Below, piece by piece: positions 25,855 through 33,422 of a stretch of DNA of 34,449 nucleotides. Source of the stretch: J084 sp964471405 (lineage in GTDB: Bacteria > Pseudomonadota > Alphaproteobacteria > Sphingomonadales > Rhodothalassiaceae); NCBI GenBank assembly GCA_964471405.1, contig CAYYGH010000024.1, positions 1-34,449 of the forward strand, read 5' to 3'. The translations under genes and the position numbers were made by a program. Under the pieces are notes generated by a model. That model was not told the DNA's origin and made no database searches. It worked only from the letters and a program-made list of their open reading frames with translations. Position 1 is the first letter of the stretch, and every line of letters begins with the position of its first letter.

Positions 25855-26217
25855 AGCGTCAGGAAGGGAAAGAATTGGGAGCAGGACAACAGGATGCCGG
25901 TTTCTTTGAAAGACGAATCACGGAGAAATGGGCCGGGCCGCGGAGATGATTTTGCCGCTTGACCACATGCCGGACCGGCATCCGTTATTGGCCGGCTTGG
26001 TGACGGAGATGAATTGCATTAAACATTCGGCAAAATTTTCGGCGCATATGGGGCGGCCGGGGAGGTCGTCGTCGAGCTGACGGATAAGCCCTGCGCAAGA
26101 CGGGGCGGGCCTTCTTGAACCACGCTTCGCACCAGGATGACGGAAGATGGGGGGGCAGGGGCTGCGGATGCTCCCGCAAAGGACGTGTCTGCCTGCGGGC
26201 AAGCGACGGGAATAGCG
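25855..26217. other. intergenic region before the exopolysaccharide genes
   Basis: 363 bases without a supported gene, with a noticeable AT-rich core around 26000-26050, likely the promoter region of the downstream cluster. A 7-1-7 inverted repeat is listed separately. The glycosylphosphotransferase frame remains open back to 26137, but the family N-terminus starts at 26218. A long ORF on the opposite strand is only a shadow. Confidence 0.4.
25959..25988 (+). promoter_or_regulatory. possible promoter with a dyad in the spacer
   Basis: TTGACC at 25959-25964 is followed by a perfect inverted repeat ATGCCGG-A-CCGGCAT (25967-25981) and then by CGTTAT at 25983-25988, a weak -10 (3/6) at 18 bases. 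The dyad placed between -35 and -10 would be a natural operator. The -10 match is poor, so this is a suggestion only; it lies about 230 bases upstream of the first polysaccharide gene. Confidence 0.3.
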
Positions 26218-27588
26218 ATGATCCGTGTGTTTCGCCATTACGTGCCGGGCTCGCTGGTTCTGCTTTCCATACTGGAAATCGGCATCCTCTATCTGGCCTA
26301 TCTTCTGGGGGAGAGTCTGCGTTTGAAGCTGGCGGGGCTGGTTCCTGCGCCCCAGGCCAGCGCCACCTCCGAGGCGGTGCTTTATGCGCTGGTCACCTAT
26401 CTGGCCTTCGTTTCGGTGGGGCTGTATCAGCGCCATACCGCGCTCGACTTTCGGGAAACCCTGCTCAAGCTGTTCGTGGGCCTGTTCATCAGCATCGTCG
26501 CGCTGGCGGTGATCGGCTTCGTCATTCGCGAGACGCCGGTCTGGCGCTCCGTGCTGCTTGTGGTGACGGCGGAGGTTCTGGTGGCCATTCCCGCGGTGCG
26601 CTTTGTCTTCGCCCGCATGGTGGACTGGTCGCGGCTTCGGCATCGGGTGCTGCTCATCGGCAATGGTGGGCTGGTGGACAAGCTGCGGGCGCTGGCCGCC
26701 CGGCGCGAGGCACGATTTGCGCTCGCCGGCCAGCTGTGCTGGCCGCCACCGGCGGACAGGGAGCGCAAGAGGGAAGACAATCCCGTGCTGGCCCGTCTCC
26801 GCGAGACGGCGGCTGACGAGGTGGTGGTATCCACCACGCCTCGGGATCCGGTGCTTGTTGAGCATCTTCTGGCCTGCCGGCTGGCGGGCTATCCCGTGAC
26901 GCAGGCGGCCGATTTCGTCGAGCGCGAGACGGGGCGGGTGGATCTTGATCTCATCGATCCGGCCACGCTGGTCTTTGCCGAAGGCTTCGTGGGGGGGCGG
27001 TTCTATGAACGGCTGCTCAAGCGCGGTTTCGACATTCTTGTCGCCTTTGTGCTGCTGGTGATCACCCTGCCGCTGCAAGTCCTCATTGCGCTTGCGATTC
27101 TGCTCACGAGCCCCGGTCCCGTATTCTATGCGCAGGAGCGGGTGGGCCGTGGCGGCCGGCCCTTCAGGCTGCTCAAATTCCGCACCATGGTTCCCGATGC
27201 CGAGCGCGACGGGGCGCGCTGGGCCGCCAAGAAGGATCCGCGCGTAACACCGGTGGGCCGGTTTTTGCGGCTGACACGGCTTGATGAACTGCCCCAGCTC
27301 GTAAACGTCCTCAAGGGCGAGATGAGCGTCGTGGGGCCACGGCCGGAGCGTCCCGTGTTTGTCGAGGAGCTCGCTCGCCAGATCCCCTTCTATCGCGAAC
27401 GCCATGCCATGAAGCCCGGCATCACCGGATGGGCGCAGCTCAATTACCCTTATGGCGCCTCCGTCGAGGATGCCCGCGTCAAGCTTGAATATGACCTTTA
27501 TTACATCAAGAATTATACGCTATTCTTGGATATGCTGATCATCGTCCAGACCCTGCGGGTCATTCTTTTTGCTGATGGGGCACGCTGA
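26218..27588 (+). CDS. polyprenyl-phosphate glycosylphosphotransferase, exosortase-A-system type
   Basis: 456 aa membrane enzyme expected to transfer a sugar-1-phosphate to undecaprenyl phosphate, starting repeat-unit synthesis of an extracellular polysaccharide. It starts MIRVFRHYVPGSL at 26218, has four N-terminal helices, a central nucleotide-fold-like region (HRVLLIGNGGLVDKL) and a C-terminal bacterial sugar transferase domain: KRGFDILVAF, SPGPVFYAQERVGRGGRPF, LLKFRTM, LTRLDELPQLVNVLKGEMSVVGPRPERP and MKPGITGWAQLNYPYG. The N-terminus and overall form match the XrtA/PEP-CTERM-associated family (TIGR03013, from memory). The next two genes also belong to exosortase-A-associated families, which supports this. 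A TPR gene follows 7 bases later. Confidence 0.92.
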   Translation: MIRVFRHYVPGSLVLLSILEIGILYLAYLLGESLRLKLAGLVPAPQASATSEAVLYALVTYLAFVSVGLYQRHTALDFRETLLKLFVGLFISIVALAVIGFVIRETPVWRSVLLVVTAEVLVAIPAVRFVFARMVDWSRLRHRVLLIGNGGLVDKLRALAARREARFALAGQLCWPPPADRERKREDNPVLARLRETAADEVVVSTTPRDPVLVEHLLACRLAGYPVTQAADFVERETGRVDLDLIDPATLVFAEGFVGGRFYERLLKRGFDILVAFVLLVITLPLQVLIALAILLTSPGPVFYAQERVGRGGRPFRLLKFRTMVPDAERDGARWAAKKDPRVTPVGRFLRLTRLDELPQLVNVLKGEMSVVGPRPERPVFVEELARQIPFYRERHAMKPGITGWAQLNYPYGASVEDARVKLEYDLYYIKNYTLFLDMLIIVQTLRVILFADGAR

Positions 27589-27595
27589 ACGGAAC

Positions 27596-30226
27596 ATGGA
27601 TTTTCTCATCACCGTCCTTCGCCAGTGCGGCCGCATGATCCGTGCCGGGCCATGGTGGGCGCAGATTCTGCTGCTGGCCTTCTGGGCGGGCACGGCCGTC
27701 GCGCAACAGGCGCCTGCCGGGGCCGGTGAGCAGCAGCGCAGTCTGAGCGCTTTGCGGGCGGCCCTGGAGGCCGATCCCCGCAATCCCGACATCCTCGTGC
27801 GGCTTGGTGAGCGCTACATCAAGCTCGGCTACTTTGCCGAGGCTCTTGATATCGCCACGAAACTCGAGCGGATCGGCACGGCGGAGGCCACGCTTGCCGC
27901 GCGCCTGATCGCAGCGCGGGCGCTTGTCGGCCTCAGACGTCCGGATGAGGCGCTGGCGCGCCTCAAGGGCCTGAAGGTGACGGGCGAGGCTGCCGTCCAG
28001 GCTGCGCTGGTGGAGGGAGATGCCCAGTTGCTCAAGGGGGCCTATGGCAAGGCCTATGCCGCTTACGCCCGCGCCCGGCAGCTGGCCGGGGATCCGCGCG
28101 AGGCCGACCTTGCGCTTGCCCGTCTGGCACTGGCGAGAGGAGATCTTGAAGGCTGCCGCGAACGCATCGCTTCCTATCTGGAAGGCCCCGCCCCCGATCC
28201 GCGGGCGCTGGTGCTGGCGGCTGAGATCGCCAAGCGGGCCGGGCGGCTGGAGGAAGCGCTCGATGATGTCAATCGCGCGCTTGCCCTGGCTCCCGAGGAT
28301 GTGACCGCCCGCATTCTGCGCGCCGGGCTGCTGCTGGCACTGGGGCGCGTGGAGGAGGCCGGAGCCGATATCGCCGCCATTCGCGACCGCCTGCCCGATG
28401 CGCCGATCAGCGACTTTCTCGAAGCGCTCTATCTGGTGCGCCAGGGGCGTATCGCGGATGCGCGTGAGCATGCGGAAAAGGCGGCCCGCCTGATGCCGCG
28501 CTATCTGCCGCTTGTCCGGCTGCGTGCGTGGCTGGCCTTTTTCGAGGGGCGGCTGGAGGAGGCCGTGGCTCTTGCGAACCAGGTCATCGTCGCCGATCCG
28601 AACGATATCGTGGCCGCCGAGCTCAAGGCGGCCGCCCTGCTCAGACTCGGGACGGTGGAACCGGCCCGGCGGATCCTGGAGCGTCTCGACCGCAGTGGCC
28701 GTATCGACGATCGCGGCCGCATTCTGCTGGCCAGCGCCTACATGCGTTCGGGACGGTTCGATGCGGCGGTCCGCCTCTACGAACGCGCGATGGCCCGTTT
28801 CCAGAAGCTGCCCGAGCTCAAGACCCAGTATGCGCTGGCCAAGTTCGCCCTTGGGGAGGTGGACACGGCCCGCAAGCAGCTTGCCGAGCTCGCCCGCAAT
28901 GGTGCCGATGCCTTCCGGGCGGCCGTGATGCTGACATTGATCGAGCGCCGCCTCGGGCGCACGGATGCCGCGATGGCGGCTGCCGAGCAGGTGGAGCGGC
29001 TGGCCCCGCGCTCGGCGATCGGCCCCAATCTGAAAGGGCTTGTGGCTTTGACCGCCGGCGATGTGAAGCAGGCCCGCCGGCATTTCGAGCAGGCGCTTGC
29101 CCGTGATCCCGATTTTCTGCCGGCCCGCCGCAATCTTGCCCGCCTGCTGATGCGCATGGGCGAGGATGAGCGGGCCCGTGCCGAATTCACCCGCATCCTC
29201 GCCGTCGAGCCGAAGGATGGAATCGCGCTGGTCGCTCTTGCCGAAATCGCGGAGCGGGAAGGCCGGTGGGCGGAAGCCGAGCGGCGTCTGTCGGCAGCCA
29301 TCGCCCTTGCGCCGCGCGAGCCACGGCTGCGCCTGCGCCTGATTGCACTAAAGGAAAAGGCCGGCGACCTTGAAGGGGCCTTCAAGAGTGCGGTGGCGGC
29401 GGATCTGTTGCTGCCCAACCGGCGTGAGATCGTGATGGCGGTGGCGCGACTGGCCCTGGCCACCGGCCGCGCCAGCATGGCCGAGGCGGCCTATCGGCGG
29501 CTCGTGGCGGCCGAGCCGGATGAACCGCGGCACCGCCTCGGTCTGGCCCGCGCCCTGTATGCGCGCGGCGATATCGAGGGTGCCCGCCAGATCCTGCTCC
29601 AGGCGGACAAGCTTTTCAGCGAGCCCACCGATCCGGCCCGGCGTGACCTGCTGATGACCCTTGTCGAAGTGGAGGAAGAGGCCGGCGAGGAGGCGGCGGC
29701 CCTGGGCTATGCGCGCGAGCTGGTGCGGCTGTTCCCGGATACGAAAGGCGCCCGCTTCCGGCTGGCCCGTCTGCTGGCCCGCTCGGGTGATCACGAGGCG
29801 GCGCTCACGATGGCCCGCCGGGCCCATGAGGAGGATCCGGACGATCCGGATGCCGCCATACTGCTGGCCGATCTCCTGATGGATGAGCCCGCAGGCGAAG
29901 CGCAGGATCAGGCCCGCCGGCTCTATGACCGGCTCATTGCACGGCTTGCCGATGCGACAAAGCTGGCGGAAATGGCCGCGAAACTGCAATCCCGGGACCC
30001 GAAACGGGCCGTCCGGGCCGCGGAAAAGGCGCTGCGTCAGGCACCGGACTCGGCGGCTCTGCGTCTGCTGGCGGCGGAAGCGAACTGGGCTCTCGCCAGC
30101 CGGGGCGATGCGGCAGCCGCCGCGCGGGCTGCCCGGCTTGTGGAAGCGATCGATGCGGCGGCGCTCGATGCTGAACAGCGGGCCCGGCTCCTGTCCCTGC
30201 GCCGGAAGCTGGCGACAGGCGAATGA
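27596..30226 (+). CDS. large TPR-repeat protein (PrsT-like)
   Basis: 876 aa, almost entirely tetratricopeptide repeats (for example NAxLL/ARRHFEQALARDPDFLPARRNLARL, and many copies of A..L..A....P). The N-terminus has a hydrophobic segment, WWAQILLLAFWAGTAVAQQ, that looks like a signal peptide cleaved after AVA, so the repeats should be periplasmic. Size, position and repeats match the PEP-CTERM-system TPR protein PrsT (TIGR02917). Unlike typical PrsT there is no lipobox cysteine after the hydrophobic stretch. It starts 7 bases after the glycosylphosphotransferase, with GAACGGAAC upstream. It may act as a scaffold for the polysaccharide export machinery. Some other TPR protein is possible. 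Confidence 0.75.
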   Translation: MDFLITVLRQCGRMIRAGPWWAQILLLAFWAGTAVAQQAPAGAGEQQRSLSALRAALEADPRNPDILVRLGERYIKLGYFAEALDIATKLERIGTAEATLAARLIAARALVGLRRPDEALARLKGLKVTGEAAVQAALVEGDAQLLKGAYGKAYAAYARARQLAGDPREADLALARLALARGDLEGCRERIASYLEGPAPDPRALVLAAEIAKRAGRLEEALDDVNRALALAPEDVTARILRAGLLLALGRVEEAGADIAAIRDRLPDAPISDFLEALYLVRQGRIADAREHAEKAARLMPRYLPLVRLRAWLAFFEGRLEEAVALANQVIVADPNDIVAAELKAAALLRLGTVEPARRILERLDRSGRIDDRGRILLASAYMRSGRFDAAVRLYERAMARFQKLPELKTQYALAKFALGEVDTARKQLAELARNGADAFRAAVMLTLIERRLGRTDAAMAAAEQVERLAPRSAIGPNLKGLVALTAGDVKQARRHFEQALARDPDFLPARRNLARLLMRMGEDERARAEFTRILAVEPKDGIALVALAEIAEREGRWAEAERRLSAAIALAPREPRLRLRLIALKEKAGDLEGAFKSAVAADLLLPNRREIVMAVARLALATGRASMAEAAYRRLVAAEPDEPRHRLGLARALYARGDIEGARQILLQADKLFSEPTDPARRDLLMTLVEVEEEAGEEAAALGYARELVRLFPDTKGARFRLARLLARSGDHEAALTMARRAHEEDPDDPDAAILLADLLMDEPAGEAQDQARRLYDRLIARLADATKLAEMAAKLQSRDPKRAVRAAEKALRQAPDSAALRLLAAEANWALASRGDAAAAARAARLVEAIDAAALDAEQRARLLSLRRKLATGE

Positions 30227-30234
30227 AAGCCGCA

Positions 30235-30252
30235 GCACGGGCTTTTCCGTGC
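30235..30252 (+). other. weak hairpin after the TPR gene
   Basis: GCACGG / CCGTGC with a 6-nt loop (GCTTTT), 8 bases after the TPR stop. It lacks a T-run and is short, so a role as terminator is doubtful. The 208-base gap up to 30434 holds no other supported element, and the ligase gene's ribosome binding site is weak. Confidence 0.2.
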
Positions 30253-30434
30253 CGCCGGATCTGCGGTCGCCGGAGAGATGCGCTGCCGCGCTGGCCAAGG
30301 ACGTAAGGCCCGGTTAAGATGCCCGGCGGTATAGCTTCAGGACGACGAGCAGGACGACAGGGTGATCACGGTGGCAGGCCCGGGAGGCCGGGCAGGCCGT
30401 CAGGCGCCGTCCCGCAGGGTGGCAGAGCCGACAG

Positions 30435-31949
30435 ATGCTGCGCAGTCTCTTTCTCCTGGTCCTGATCGCGGTGCCCGCGATCTACATTCCTTTCAGCCCC
30501 TTCGTCGGGGTGATGCTGTGGACGTGGATTTCCTCCATGACACCGCATCGCCTGACCTACGGGTTTCTTTATGATGCTCCCATCGTCTACGCCATTGCGC
30601 TGGTGACCCTGGCCGTCATCATCTTTCGCAATGAGATCAAATACCTGCCGCGGCATCCTCTGGTGGTGCTGGTGGCTCTGTATGTGGGCTGGGCGGGAAT
30701 TTGCACGATCTTTGCGCTTGAGCCCCGTCTTGCGTTCGAGGCCTGGACCGAGCTTCTCAAGGTGACGGCCCTGGCCTTTGCCACCGCCGTGACCCTGCGC
30801 AGCCGCAAGCGGCTCTATCTGCTGCTTTCTCTCCTCGGGATCTCCTTCGCCTATTACGGCGTCAAGGGTGGTCTGTTCACCATTCTCACCGGTGGTGCCT
30901 TCCGGGCTCTTGGCGCACCGGGCAGCTTCATGGAGGGGACCAATGAATATGCCACCGTCATGCTGATGAGCCTGCCGCTCATGATCTGGCTGGGGCGGCA
31001 TGCGGAGTGGTGGCTGTTGCGGTGGATGTTCCGCGTTTCGGTGCCGCTGACGGTGGTGGCGATTCTCGGAACCCAGTCGCGCGGCGGCCTTGTGGCGCTG
31101 GGGGTGATGAGCCTGTTCATGGCTTTGCGGCATCGGCGGCTGATGGTGCTGGTGCTGCTTGTGCTGGTGGCCGCGCCGGTGGTCTGGGAGGTCATGCCGC
31201 CCAACTGGCGGGCCCGGATGGAGACGATCTCCGAATACAACAAGGACGCCTCCTTCATGGGGCGTGTGACAATGTGGAAGGCGGCCGCACGCTCAAGCAG
31301 CGATCATCCGATCTTCGGCGTCGGTGCCGATGGATGGCGCAATCCGGATTTCCAGGCCAAATACGTGCCGATGGGCGAACAGCCGCGGGAATGGCATTCG
31401 ATCTATTTCGGCAATCTGGGGGAATACGGCTATCCGGGCCTGTTCCTGTTCGTGTGCATCCTGTTCATGGCCATCTTCTCCTGCCGTTCGCTGGTGCGGG
31501 TTACCGAAGGACGCAGCGAACTTAGATGGGCGCATGAGCTGGCCCTGGCGATGCAGGCGAGCTTTGTGGGCTTTGCCGCTGTCGGGCTGGTGATGCATTT
31601 TCCCATGTTCGACCTCTACTTCCAGCTCATCGCGATCACGGCCGTGGTCGTGAAGATGGTTGAAACCGTGCTCGCGTTCGAGCGGGATCGCTCCCCCCTC
31701 GTCAGGGAAAATCCGCTGCATGGACAGGCGGGCGCGCCCGCAGCAGACGCAGGGCCTCAGCCCGAGGAACCCGCCGGTCCCGTGCCGGCCTGGGCGCGGT
31801 TTGCCATGGCGGGGGCTGCGCCGGACGCCCACTGGCGGCATGTCCGCCAGATCGATCCGAAATATGAGCGATGGCGGCAGCGCCAGAGCAGGCTGGGCGG
31901 CTTCGGCCCCCGCTGGGAACCGCCATCGGGAGACGAATCGGATGCTTGA
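30435..31949 (+). CDS. O-antigen-ligase-like membrane protein, exosortase-A-associated
   Basis: 504 aa with about ten membrane helices. The N-terminus MLRSLFLLVLIAVPAIYIPF / FVGVMLWTWISSMTPHRLTYGF, the central FYGVKGGLFTILTGGAFRALGAPGSFMEGTNEYA and the later GRVTMWKAA / HPIFGVGADGWR segment follow the family called putative O-glycosylation ligase, exosortase A system-associated (TIGR03097, from memory); it is Wzy/WaaL-like. It would transfer or polymerise a lipid-linked glycan in the periplasm. The last ~75 residues form a Pro/Ala-rich and then Arg/Gln-rich tail that is not part of the membrane domain. The next gene overlaps its stop codon by 8 bases. Confidence 0.88.
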   Translation: MLRSLFLLVLIAVPAIYIPFSPFVGVMLWTWISSMTPHRLTYGFLYDAPIVYAIALVTLAVIIFRNEIKYLPRHPLVVLVALYVGWAGICTIFALEPRLAFEAWTELLKVTALAFATAVTLRSRKRLYLLLSLLGISFAYYGVKGGLFTILTGGAFRALGAPGSFMEGTNEYATVMLMSLPLMIWLGRHAEWWLLRWMFRVSVPLTVVAILGTQSRGGLVALGVMSLFMALRHRRLMVLVLLVLVAAPVVWEVMPPNWRARMETISEYNKDASFMGRVTMWKAAARSSSDHPIFGVGADGWRNPDFQAKYVPMGEQPREWHSIYFGNLGEYGYPGLFLFVCILFMAIFSCRSLVRVTEGRSELRWAHELALAMQASFVGFAAVGLVMHFPMFDLYFQLIAITAVVVKMVETVLAFERDRSPLVRENPLHGQAGAPAADAGPQPEEPAGPVPAWARFAMAGAAPDAHWRHVRQIDPKYERWRQRQSRLGGFGPRWEPPSGDESDA

Positions 31950-32190
31950 GACGATCTATTTCGCTTTCTGGAACCTGGTGGCCTTCGGCCTGATCATGTG
32001 GTTTGCCCTCTATGGCCGCCGTCAGGAGAATGAACGGCTGCGCGCAGAGGCCGAAGAACGCCGCAAGCGGGCCGAGCAGCTGCTGCGCGGGGAGATCACG
32101 CCGGATGAGCTGGCGCGCAAAGAACGGGCACAGGCCGCCAGGGGGCTCATGCAGCATCCCTCCGAAACCGGTGCCATTGACTGGACATGA
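31942..32190 (+). CDS. small membrane protein with coiled-coil tail
   Basis: 82 aa, unrecognised. One N-terminal helix (ETIYFAFWNLVAFGLIMWFALY, residues 3-24) is followed by a long charged helix rich in Arg and Glu (RRQENERLRAEAEERRKRAEQLLRGE, residues about 26-51, a likely coiled coil) and a short DELARKERAQAARGLM segment. The ATG at 31942 lies inside the last codons of the ligase gene (8-base overlap), so translation is probably coupled. The position suggests a small partner of the polysaccharide genes. The helix length and topology are seen; a role as a scaffold or ligase partner is inference. Confidence 0.65.
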   Translation: MLETIYFAFWNLVAFGLIMWFALYGRRQENERLRAEAEERRKRAEQLLRGEITPDELARKERAQAARGLMQHPSETGAIDWT

Positions 32191-32221
32191 CATGCCATTG
32201 AAGAGGCCATGACATTGACCG

Positions 32222-32244
32222 GCCGCCACGGCCCTTCTGGCGGC
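32222..32244. terminator. hairpin between convergent genes
   Basis: Stem GCCGCCA / TGGCGGC (7 bp) with a 9-nt loop, in the 69-base gap between the small membrane protein (plus) and merF (minus), which converge here. No T-run is seen on either side, so it is a weak bidirectional terminator candidate. Confidence 0.35.
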
Positions 32245-32259
32245 GAGTGACCTGCCGGG

Positions 32260-32517
32260 TCAGCACCTTCGCCCATTTTCCGGCTCGCCGCTGCCGGCAC
32301 AGGAGCCGGCCATGCCGGTCCCGGGGCGGCGGAGGAGGCCGTAGATGGTCAGGCCGGCAAACAGGAACAGGGCCGGAAACAGCACATAGTCAAGCCAGCC
32401 GACCCAGGCTGACAGGCCCAGCGCGCCGAGCAGCAGAACCAGGGCAGGCGTAAAGCAGCAGATCGCGGCCAGGACGGTTCCCAACAAGCCCCCTGCCACG
32501 AGTTTCTTGTCCGCCAT
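32260..32517 (-). CDS. merF: MerF-like mercury transporter
   Basis: 85 aa protein with two helices. Typical MerF imports Hg(II) into the cytoplasm, where MerA reduces it. Seen in the sequence: C20-C21 in the first helix (AAICCFTPALVLLLGALGLSA), then WLDYVLFPALFLFAGLTIYGL as the second helix, as in the MerF family. In known MerF a second vicinal Cys pair follows; here the tail has two separated cysteines (C73 and C85, the last residue). AAGGAGAGAGAGGA precedes the ATG at 32517. An excellent MerR-type promoter lies upstream. No merR, merA or merP is in the window, so it is either an orphan or a moved fragment of a mer operon. Confidence 0.85.
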   Translation of the reverse strand: MADKKLVAGGLLGTVLAAICCFTPALVLLLGALGLSAWVGWLDYVLFPALFLFAGLTIYGLLRRPGTGMAGSCAGSGEPENGRRC

Positions 32518-32593
32518 TCCTCTCTCTCCTTCCGCTTACTTGATCCAGATCGGTTGCGGGGCTGGTCGGCTGCCCCCCCTTGCGCCGGACGTG

Positions 32594-32624
32594 ACCTTAA
32601 GGCCTGTAGCCGCTACAGGATCAA
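32594..32624 (-). promoter_or_regulatory. MerR-type promoter and operator of merF
   Basis: Read on the minus strand: -35 TTGATC (32624-32619), a 19-bp spacer and -10 TAAGGT (32599-32594). The overlong 19-bp spacer is the hallmark of promoters untwisted by MerR-family activators, and TAAGGT is the same -10 as in classical mer promoters. The spacer holds a perfect 17-bp dyad, CCTGTAGC-C-GCTACAGG on the plus strand (32603-32619), the expected operator. The start site would be about 70 bases before the merF ATG. The regulator is not encoded nearby. A copper- or other-metal-responsive MerR relative cannot be excluded. Confidence 0.8.
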
Positions 32625-32760
32625 GGGGTGGGAGCATGCACCGAAAAGGGCGGGAGGCATCCGTTTTGTCGCAAGGCGGATTTCCATGAGGGGAAGGAGG
32701 AGGCTGCGGCCGGGCACAGAGAAGGGAATGGCCGAGGCGGAATGACGCAGGGCGGCCCGG

Positions 32761-32994
32761 TCAGTCGCGCGGGGGGAAATGCGTGCGCACACTCGCCCAG
32801 ATCAGCCCGGCCAGCACGACAAGAAGGCCGACTCCGAGACCGGCAAGCGCCGGCCATACGCGGCCGACGATGGCGGCCGCTCCCGCGCCGACAAGGCTCA
32901 CGAGAGCGCCGATCAGCACCCCGCGCCGCAGGAAGGCGGGTGCTGCGGCCAGAAAGCGCCGCTCAAGCTCGGAAAGGCGGGGATCCCTGCTCAT
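32761..32994 (-). CDS. small two-helix membrane protein
   Basis: 77 aa, unrecognised. The sequence has a charged N-terminus (MSRDPRLSELERRFLAAAPAF) and two hydrophobic helices (RGVLIGALVSLVGAGAAAIVG and PALAGLGVGLLVVLAGLIWASV) with a short charged end. The frame remains open far upstream on this strand (to 33492), but that region crosses a base-composition change and has no helical or family pattern, so the ATG at 32994 is used; GGGG lies a few bases upstream. Same strand as merF but 243 bases before it. It may be a hypothetical of the host genome. Confidence 0.55.
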   Translation of the reverse strand: MSRDPRLSELERRFLAAAPAFLRRGVLIGALVSLVGAGAAAIVGRVWPALAGLGVGLLVVLAGLIWASVRTHFPPRD

Positions 32995-33422
32995 GACCCC
33001 ATCATGACGCAAGCGGCCAAAAGCACAAGAGGGCAGCCGCCGGCTCCGGAAGTCCGGATTCACGGGGCCGGGATCCCGGCCGGAAGAGGGCAGGAAGAGC
33101 AGGTCAGGGGCACCGGATGGTCTGCCGGGATTGTATCTTCCTTGCGCGGCGCCCCATGCGCCGCCTCCGTGAGCGACCATGGCTTCCATCGGAAAAGCTG
33201 CCCCGGCAGGCCTTTGGGTCGGATACTCTCCTATAGGCTGGAACGGTTTGAGAAACAGGCAGAGAGATTCAGTTTCATGCATTCTGCGAGCACAATTCTC
33301 GGTAAAGGCCCTTGACGCACTGCTCGTATGGTATAGGAGAGAGGGGGAGTTATACTTTTTTCTGGAAAAGTATAATTCGCTTGCTTGAATTATACCTTTT
33401 CTGAAGGCGGAGGCGATGCGCG
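32995..33422. other. intergenic region before the Fic gene
   Basis: 428 bases without a supported gene. From about 33280 the DNA becomes visibly AT-richer than the rest of the window, and this continues into the Fic gene. It holds palindromic TATACTTTT-type repeats (listed separately) and an inverted pair CTCTCCTATA (33226-33235) / TATAGGAGAG (33332-33341). I see no gene remnants. Confidence 0.45.
33350..33403 (+). promoter_or_regulatory. operator-like repeats upstream of Fic
   Basis: A perfect inverted repeat TTATACTTTT (33350-33359) / AAAAGTATAA (33366-33375) with a 6-nt centre, and a third copy TTATACCTTTT followed by CTG (33390-33403), spaced 40 bases from the first. The block ends about 20 bases before the Fic start codon and spans the likely promoter/5' leader. 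Fic proteins of this class often end in a winged-helix domain, so autoregulation is a reasonable guess, not shown by sequence. Alternatively the first palindrome could act as an RNA hairpin or a -10-like element (TATACT). Confidence 0.5.

Noticed and set aside
25918..27405. 495-aa open frame on the minus strand
   Set aside because: It is antisense to the glycosylphosphotransferase and has shadow-type composition.
27560..29083. 507-aa open frame on the minus strand
   Set aside because: It is antisense to the TPR gene; no motif and the usual His/Gln/Arg bias.
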